A stretch of 10,651 nucleotides of DNA, taken from positions 1-10,651 of the forward strand of contig JAHFAU010000057.1 of the NCBI GenBank assembly GCA_023250385.1, read 5' to 3'. The notes below the pieces were generated by a model that was given only the letters and a program-made list of their open reading frames with translations, was not told the origin of the DNA and made no database searches. The stretch comes from Anaerolineales bacterium (lineage in GTDB: Bacteria; Chloroflexota; Anaerolineae; Anaerolineales; E44-bin32). The position numbers were made by a program, and so were the translations under genes. Every line of letters starts with the position of its first letter. The stretch's first letter is position 1. Below are positions 5,770 through 10,651 of this stretch, piece by piece.

Positions 5770-8478
5770 CTAGTGGGCGACCCAGGCCTGCTCCGGCTGC
5801 AGCGCCTTATGACCGGAAGGCACGATCGCTCGGTAGACGGCTCCCGGCGCCATTTCCTCACCATGCCGTTCCAGCAGGCGGGCAATGGGGATCCCGAAGA
5901 GCCGTTCGTTCTCCTCCAGCATCGGCTGAATCAGCCCCCAGTATTCAGCCCGGAGTTCTGCGAATTGACCGCCGTTCAGTTGATCCTCCGTGAGCTGCCG
6001 TTCCGGGTCTCGTACGAAGATCGCTCCGCCGGAGGCCAGAGAAAACAAGTTGCTTCCCGGATAGGGTGAGTCGAGGTCGACTACCCTCCCCTGTTTGTCA
6101 AAACCCACGCCGTTCAGGACGACAAACCCGCCGCCCTCCAGCGGGTCTCCGGCCATAAAGGATTCTGCCAGGTAATCCAGGCAGGTCCCATTAATGACAA
6201 CTCGCGGTTTTCCGACCGCGTTGATCATCGGACGGCCGGCTGCATTCCCCATCACGTAAGCTTCGCCCCCTTTGGCACCGTACATAAAAGTCTGACCGAC
6301 GTCTCCATAGACCACCAATCGCCCTCGCTTCATGATCTGCGCCAACTGGTCCTGGCCGGAGCCATGGACGACTAACTCGGCGCCATCGATTCCGGATGCC
6401 AGGTAATCTCCGGAGGAGCCGAAGACTTCGATCCGAACTCCCTCGGTTTCGGCGCCCAATCCGGCACCGATGAAGCGCTGGCCCGACGCACCCATCAGAA
6501 TGATCCGACGAAAGCCTCGGTCAACCAGCCCCCGGACCCCCAGCGCCAAAGACTCCCTCCCCTGGGCGGCGAAGCCACGGGCCTGGACGACAACCGATTC
6601 TCGCTCGCGGCTCGCTTGGGGCAGCGGGTCTCCCACCTCGTGATGGCAGAACTCAGTTTCCGCCGATTCGCCGATCGCCCGGGCCCACTTCAACAACGCA
6701 TCGTCGAGGATGGAGAGGATCGAGCTCCGGCGCAGCGATCCGGTCGGATATCGCCGGTCGAGCAGCAGGCTGAGAAGTTCCAACTGATCGCTGAGTCCGA
6801 GTGTGCCGCCGGTCACTTCGCTCAGGAAGGCCTGCAGCTCTTGGTAGCTCCAATTTGGCAGCTGGGCGGTCGCAGCCCCGAAGATCGAGCCAACCGAACC
6901 CTTCGCTTCTAGCGGAGTACCGACCTCCGAATGGATCAGGGCCGGGCCGCTTGAGGGAGTCGAGGCCCCACTGGCCCCAGCCAGGTCGTGGGAAGGAGCC
7001 GAGGCCCCACCGATCTCGCCCAGACCGGGGGAAGGAGCCGCGGACTCCTTGATCTCGGCCGGTCCGCGATAAGGAGTCGTGCTCTCCTCAATTCCGATCT
7101 CCCGCCCGAACTTGTCCCGGCAATGCAATTCGGCCGCGCCGCCTGCACCCCGCACGACGCTGAACACGAATGCACCCCCATCCGTATGGCTCCCCCCTCG
7201 GGCGTTCCATACCAGATCAGCCCGTGTCCCGAATCTGGAGTCCGAGCCGGCCAGGCTCTCCAGCGCGGCATCGATGGCCTGTTTCTCGGAGGCCGCGAAC
7301 CCGATCGATGGCTGGCCGGGGCCGCCCTGCTGGAGGGCGAAGACCTGCGGGCGCAGCATGCTGGTGTCGGTGATCCCGATCAGGCGGGCCTCCCGGCTGC
7401 CGGCCCCGTTCGGGGCAGTCTGAGCGAGCAAGAAAAACCATGGCCCATCGGGTGAGCCATGCATGTGGGCTGCCTGAATCCATTGGTAAACGCGTGCCTT
7501 TTTTTCGGGCAGCTGGGCGAAATCCCGCTCGGTGGTCGGGGCGAGAGCTTCGATCACGTACTCCAGCGGGTAACCGAACGTGCGGTGCAGCAAATCGAAG
7601 ACCAGCACCGAGACCTCGGTGTCAGTTAGGAAAAGCGGACGGATGTTGTTCTGCGCCAGGTAGGCGGACACCGAGGCATAGTTGGCGAAGTCCCCGTTGT
7701 GCACCAGCGCCTCGTGCAGTCCTACAAAGGGATGCGCGCCACCGGGATGCCACACTCGGCCCTTGGTCGGATAGCGGTGGTGACCGATCCACACATGGGC
7801 CCGCAGGCTTTCCAAACCATATACTTGGAACACATCTTCGCCATAGCCGACCAATTTCAGCGCCAAGAGATCCTTGCCGTGCGACAACACAAAGGCCCGC
7901 TTCTCACCGAGCGAGGCATAGTAGCTGCTGTTGAGCTTGAAGCTGTTTTGATAGACAAACTCATCCTCCAGGGTCTCCCGATCAATCCCGCTCAGCTTGC
8001 CGAGCTCCGCAAACTGGTCCAACTGATTGCGGTTCGGCCGAACGAAATAGACCACGACCTCCGGAGGGGCCGGGTCTAGAGACTTTAGCAGGGGGAGCTT
8101 GTGAGTGTATTCCAGTTCGAACATGGGCGCGATCCGCTCGCGCTCAACTTCAGAGCGAGCGCCCTCGGTCAAGTAAGCCACCGCCAGCAGGTAGCAGTCG
8201 GCGAGTATTCGAGGAGTGACTCCTAGCGCGGCCGGATCGATTCCCGCCAGCGCGGCTCCGCCGCCCTTCCCGTTGGCTCGATTGCGCATCTGAACTAGCG
8301 ATTGAAGCAAATGGCGGCCCTCGATCGGCACGCTGCTAGCGATACCGATCACGCCGCAGCCGCCCTCTGCCTCTGACTTGCGCAAGACAAGCGGGAGGTT
8401 GATCGGGCCCGCGAGTCGGGCGCGCGAACGGAGGATCAGCTCCACCTGATTGGTCGCAATTGAGCTAGATGCGGTCAT
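5770..8478 (-). CDS. Glutamate-synthase-like fusion: class II glutamine amidotransferase plus GXGXG domain
   Basis: 902 residues. An N-terminal class II (Ntn) amidotransferase domain starts at C41 (EGGCGVIGIA) and shows MRNRANGKGGG, HHRYPTKG for glutamine binding, LVHNGDFANY and TDTEVSVLVFDLL. This domain hydrolyses glutamine to supply ammonia. A low-complexity linker with 13-residue repeats follows (about 465-527). The C-terminal GXGXG beta-helix domain (about 640-820) has GASGQRFIGAGLGAETEG, VFGSSGDYLASGIDGAELVV and GRLVVYGDVGQTFMYGAKGG. Canonical GltB places the central and FMN synthase domains between these two; here they are missing and an FMN protein is encoded just upstream. The start codon ATG is three bases past that gene's stop, with an overlapping Shine-Dalgarno (8490-8485). 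The 40 residues before C41 must be removed for normal Ntn chemistry. Likely role: ammonia-donating and structural subunit of a multisubunit glutamate synthase or related amidotransferase. N-methylglutamate synthase-type function is a less likely alternative. Confidence 0.9.
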   Translation of the reverse strand: MTASSSIATNQVELILRSRARLAGPINLPLVLRKSEAEGGCGVIGIASSVPIEGRHLLQSLVQMRNRANGKGGGAALAGIDPAALGVTPRILADCYLLAVAYLTEGARSEVERERIAPMFELEYTHKLPLLKSLDPAPPEVVVYFVRPNRNQLDQFAELGKLSGIDRETLEDEFVYQNSFKLNSSYYASLGEKRAFVLSHGKDLLALKLVGYGEDVFQVYGLESLRAHVWIGHHRYPTKGRVWHPGGAHPFVGLHEALVHNGDFANYASVSAYLAQNNIRPLFLTDTEVSVLVFDLLHRTFGYPLEYVIEALAPTTERDFAQLPEKKARVYQWIQAAHMHGSPDGPWFFLLAQTAPNGAGSREARLIGITDTSMLRPQVFALQQGGPGQPSIGFAASEKQAIDAALESLAGSDSRFGTRADLVWNARGGSHTDGGAFVFSVVRGAGGAAELHCRDKFGREIGIEESTTPYRGPAEIKESAAPSPGLGEIGGASAPSHDLAGASGASTPSSGPALIHSEVGTPLEAKGSVGSIFGAATAQLPNWSYQELQAFLSEVTGGTLGLSDQLELLSLLLDRRYPTGSLRRSSILSILDDALLKWARAIGESAETEFCHHEVGDPLPQASRERESVVVQARGFAAQGRESLALGVRGLVDRGFRRIILMGASGQRFIGAGLGAETEGVRIEVFGSSGDYLASGIDGAELVVHGSGQDQLAQIMKRGRLVVYGDVGQTFMYGAKGGEAYVMGNAAGRPMINAVGKPRVVINGTCLDYLAESFMAGDPLEGGGFVVLNGVGFDKQGRVVDLDSPYPGSNLFSLASGGAIFVRDPERQLTEDQLNGGQFAELRAEYWGLIQPMLEENERLFGIPIARLLERHGEEMAPGAVYRAIVPSGHKALQPEQAWVAH
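6931..7086 (-). repeat. Four in-frame 39-bp tandem repeats (13-residue units) in the interdomain linker
   Basis: GGAG(T/C)C recurs on the plus strand at 6956, 6995, 7034 and 7073, exactly 39 bases apart; a fifth weaker copy (GGAGTA at 6914) is offset by 42. On the coding strand this gives four 13-residue units, residues 465-516, each with a Ser/Thr/Ala-Pro core: ESTTP, ESAAP, GASAP and GASTP, with prolines at 469, 482, 495 and 508. A degenerate fifth unit continues to about residue 527 (base 6898). The period is a multiple of three, so copy number can vary without frameshift. The role is probably a flexible, disordered tether between the amidotransferase and GXGXG domains. Confidence 0.85.
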
Positions 8479-8481
8479 GAG

Positions 8482-9777
8482 TCATCCTTTTGGCTGCGAA
8501 TAACGGAGCAGATCGGTCCGGCCGCGCAGCTCGCCAATCCGGCTCAACCCCAACTGCCTGAGGATCTCCCGCAGGCGGGCCTGAAACGCTCCATAGAGAT
8601 TACTGATCCGCTCTGCGCCCCATGCCGGATCGATCAGCAGAGAAAGCTCGGGATCGGTCGTGGTCAGGCCGAAGGGGCATCCCCGGCCGCGTTCGCAATT
8701 CTTGCAGCGGGTGCAGCCAATCGCCACGAGCTCCGCAGTGCCGAGCACGGCCCCATCCGCCCCGAGCGCGATTGCCTTGGCAATGTCATCGGCGGTTCGC
8801 AACCCGCCGCTGGCCAGTACTACGATCTCGTCCCGCACCCCCTCCGCCGAAAGGTAGCGGTGCACCTTCGGGATCGCCAACTCCACCGGCATGGCGATGT
8901 TCTTCTTGGCAATCTCCGGCGCGGCCCCGGTGCCGCCATACGACCCGTCCACTTGCAGGATGTGCGCTCCAGCGTAGTAGCTTCCCAGCGCCACCATATC
9001 GATATCGGTCGGAGTGGAGACCTTAACCACGACCAGCGCGTCGGGATTGACCGTCTTCACCCAATCAACGTGCTTGCGGTGATCCTCCACCGAATACACG
9101 CTGTGGAACGGGAACGGTGAAAAGAGGCTGACCCAGGGCAGGGATTCCCGCATCCGGGCCACTGCTACGGTGGTCTTGTCTCCCAGGAGATGGCCGCCGA
9201 GCCCCGGCTTGGCCCCCTGGGCGTATTTGAATTCGACGATCCGAGCCCGTTGGATCGTTTCCTCCCGGACGCCAAACAGCCCGGTCGCGATCTGGGTGAT
9301 GACGTGCCGGCGGTAGGGAACCAGCGAGGCAGGGTAACCCCCCTCGCCCGTGGAGGTGAAGGTGCTCCAACGCTCGGCGGCCATGGCCCGTGAGAGCATC
9401 ACCTGCTCACTCACCGAACCATATGACATCCCGGCCCCGTACCACGGGATCGGGATTTGGATTTTCGGGTCGTACGGCCGGCGATTCAGCTCCAGTGAGG
9501 TGTCGATCGGCGCGCCGGCCGAGAGCCACTGACTTTCGGGCAAAGCGACGAAGCTTAGCGCGTCGAAGCCGCCGCCCGACCGCCCGACCCGGTGCTCCCT
9601 GCCGCCGGGATCCTCTCCGGCGGCCAGGAGCCAGGTCGAGAGGATGAGATCCTCCGTCCAACGCCGGTCGCCCAGTGCCGGCGGGGGGTCCGCGGACCGC
9701 GGCCAATGGTCGAAGCCGCGCCGCAGTCCTTCGGTGTGCTTGGCGGTGGTCTGAGCGAGAAGGTCAGGGCGCGCCAT
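8482..9777 (-). CDS. FMN- and Fe-S-binding glutamate synthase domain protein (GltB FMN domain as a separate subunit)
   Basis: 431 residues matching the GltS FMN-binding barrel. AGMSYGSVSEQVMLSRA and STGEGG form the FMN/2-oxoglutarate region; EFKYAQGAKPGLGG, VKVSTPTDIDMVALG, VDGSYGGTGAAP and the phosphate-binding LASGGLRTADDIAKAIALGAD..LGTA follow. The iron-sulfur motif is C355-x2-C358-x2-C361-x5-C367 in GCTRCKNCERGRGCPFG, followed by TTDPEL. The protein would carry out reductive amination of 2-oxoglutarate using ammonia from the amidotransferase fusion encoded downstream, with electrons from a partner not seen here. I chose ATG at 9777 because GAGGGG lies seven bases upstream and the 48-codon longer open frame back to 9921 is the out-of-frame shadow of the upstream gene. 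It overlaps that gene by 14 bases and is followed after three bases by the fusion gene, so all three form one operon. Confidence 0.93.
   Translation of the reverse strand: MARPDLLAQTTAKHTEGLRRGFDHWPRSADPPPALGDRRWTEDLILSTWLLAAGEDPGGREHRVGRSGGGFDALSFVALPESQWLSAGAPIDTSLELNRRPYDPKIQIPIPWYGAGMSYGSVSEQVMLSRAMAAERWSTFTSTGEGGYPASLVPYRRHVITQIATGLFGVREETIQRARIVEFKYAQGAKPGLGGHLLGDKTTVAVARMRESLPWVSLFSPFPFHSVYSVEDHRKHVDWVKTVNPDALVVVKVSTPTDIDMVALGSYYAGAHILQVDGSYGGTGAAPEIAKKNIAMPVELAIPKVHRYLSAEGVRDEIVVLASGGLRTADDIAKAIALGADGAVLGTAELVAIGCTRCKNCERGRGCPFGLTTTDPELSLLIDPAWGAERISNLYGAFQARLREILRQLGLSRIGELRGRTDLLRYSQPKG
8485..8490 (-). promoter_or_regulatory. Shine-Dalgarno of the amidotransferase/GXGXG fusion gene
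   Basis: On the minus strand AAAGGA sits six bases before the ATG at 8478 and overlaps the last codons and stop of the FMN-domain gene (AAA GGA TGA). This arrangement supports translational coupling and fixes the ATG as the start, leaving Cys41 internal. Confidence 0.75.
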
Positions 9778-10651
9778 GCTCGAACCCCTCAATCTCGGCG
9801 AAAGCTTCCCGCTCCAGCTCGACTTGAAACATCGCTCTGCCCAGCTCGCCGCGCAGGCGGCGCACTTCTCGCAATCCCATGGCACCCAGCACTTCGAGCA
9901 GTTGATCGCGCCAGGAGGCAATCAGGTTGATGATTCGCTGCGCCCCCCAGGCCGCCTCGAAGGTTGGGAGCGTGAATCCCCCGCCCCCGGGCCGCCGCAA
10001 TTCTCCAACGATCCGCGCCTGCCAGGCGACGAGCAATGCGGTATCGAGCGCCACGGCGTCCAACCCGGCGATGATGGCCTTAGGGACGTGCTCTGCCGCA
10101 CTGATACCGCCGCTGCCGATTAGTGTCACCTGCTCCCGCAGGCCGGCTCGGACGAGCTGCTCGTGAGTTGCACGGATCGCATCCAGGGCGAATTGATCCG
10201 TGCCCTGCCCATGGTAGTCGGCGACCAGGTGAAAGACACCCACCCCATGAGCCGCCAAATCAGCGGGCGACTGGCCGAGCGGAAGACGTACGGCAACAAC
10301 CGTGTCCGCTAGCTCGGAGCGCAATCGCTGGTACGCCGCGGGATCCCAACCATCGAGCTCGATCAGCGGAAAGCGGTGCGGCGCCGCGAGCAGCCGATCC
10401 ACATCCTGCGGAGCCAAAACCGGAACGGTCGGCACGCCCAACTGAAGCGCCAGGTCGAGCGGTGCGAACATCAGGGTCTGGAGTGCGACCGCCGCATCCT
10501 GCAGCGCCCGCAGCGCAGTTGTCTCAAGCCTGAGATCGGGCATCCAGTCAAACAGGATTGGGATCGGAAGAGAGACGAGCGGCGGGAGTGGCCCAATTAG
10601 ATCGCCGGCCCGGTCAAACTCCAAGGCGCGTGGCTTGCGGCCAAGATCAAC
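9764..10651 (-). CDS. Degenerate FMN-barrel glutamate-synthase-like paralogue (5'-truncated by window edge)
   Basis: The frame is open from the right edge (VDLGRKPRALEF...) to TGA at 9766-9764, giving about 295 residues. A TTG at 10624 could be taken as a start, but coding-like sequence continues to the edge, so I treat the gene as partial. It parallels the next gene: SLPIPILF matches its IPIPWYG strand, LIGSGGISAAEHVPKAIIAGLDAVALDTALL matches the phosphate-binding region, and AWGAQRIINL plus the following helix match AWGAERISNL. The STGEGG and AQGAKPGLGG motifs and all Fe-S cysteines are missing; after the barrel it reads LLVAWQARIVGELRRPGGGGF where the paralogue has its cysteine cluster. 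The gene is probably a non-catalytic, structural subunit, or the counterpart of the GltB central domain. The family link is good; the role is inferred. Confidence 0.75.
   Translation of the reverse strand, partial: VDLGRKPRALEFDRAGDLIGPLPPLVSLPIPILFDWMPDLRLETTALRALQDAAVALQTLMFAPLDLALQLGVPTVPVLAPQDVDRLLAAPHRFPLIELDGWDPAAYQRLRSELADTVVAVRLPLGQSPADLAAHGVGVFHLVADYHGQGTDQFALDAIRATHEQLVRAGLREQVTLIGSGGISAAEHVPKAIIAGLDAVALDTALLVAWQARIVGELRRPGGGGFTLPTFEAAWGAQRIINLIASWRDQLLEVLGAMGLREVRRLRGELGRAMFQVELEREAFAEIEGFEHGAP
9785..9790 (-). promoter_or_regulatory. Shine-Dalgarno deciding the start of the FMN-domain gene
   Basis: GAGGGG on the minus strand, seven bases before ATG at 9777, lies within the 3' end of the upstream gene. 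It supports the short start over the upstream in-frame ATG at 9921. Confidence 0.7.

Noticed and set aside
6898..7086. CRISPR-like or mobile repeat array
   Set aside because: The 39-bp units are contiguous, imperfect and in frame inside a coding sequence, with no unique spacers.
9778..9921. N-terminal extension of the FMN-domain protein with a cysteine-rich, ferredoxin-like run (several CxxC patterns)
   Set aside because: It is the out-of-frame reading of the upstream gene's conserved 3' end. The GAGGGG site and the family-like N-terminus support ATG at 9777 instead.
9764..10624. Complete gene starting at TTG 10624
   Set aside because: The frame continues open and family-like (VDLGRKPRALEF) to the window edge, so the start is probably outside.

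Overview
This is a GC-rich bacterial chromosomal window (roughly 60-65% G+C by eye). It is densely packed with metabolic genes, often overlapping or abutting. I see no tRNA, rRNA, CRISPR array, insertion sequence or phage gene. The gene types (a transsulfuration pair with a two-CBS-domain cystathionine beta-synthase, a DUF1385 membrane protein, a DUF1992 remnant, and a glutamate-synthase-like system split over several genes) suggest a Chloroflexota-like or related deep-branching, mostly free-living bacterium. That placement is an inference and could be wrong.

Layout. (1) 1-903, plus strand: C-terminal three quarters of a PLP enzyme of the cystathionine gamma-lyase/synthase family, cut by the left edge. 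(2) 3161-904, minus strand: a two-gene operon encoding a cystathionine beta-synthase-type enzyme with C-terminal CBS domains and, overlapping its stop by 4 bases, a ParB-fold protein that resembles the free-serine kinases SerK/SbnI rather than a partition protein. (3) 3162-3295: a divergent intergenic region. (4) 3296-5625, plus strand: an M20 dipeptidase followed 2 bases later by a DUF1385 (YqhQ-like) membrane protein. (5) 5577-5759, minus strand: an apparent remnant of a DUF1992 (DnaJC28-type) gene. (6) 10651-5770, minus strand: a three-gene glutamate-synthase-like operon. It holds a degenerate FMN-barrel paralogue (cut by the right edge), an FMN/Fe-S synthase-domain protein, and a fusion of a class II glutamine amidotransferase directly to a GXGXG domain through a repetitive linker.

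How the genes may work together. Genes (1) and (2) suggest reverse transsulfuration (homocysteine plus serine to cystathionine, then cysteine). The coupled serine kinase homologue would supply O-phosphoserine, a better leaving group for beta-replacement, as SbnI does for SbnA and SerK does for cysteine synthesis in Thermococcus. A serine kinase translationally coupled to a cystathionine beta-synthase-type enzyme is the most interesting point in the window. In (6) the usual one-chain glutamate synthase (amidotransferase, central, FMN, GXGXG) has been rearranged: the ends are fused and the middle is encoded by separate upstream genes.
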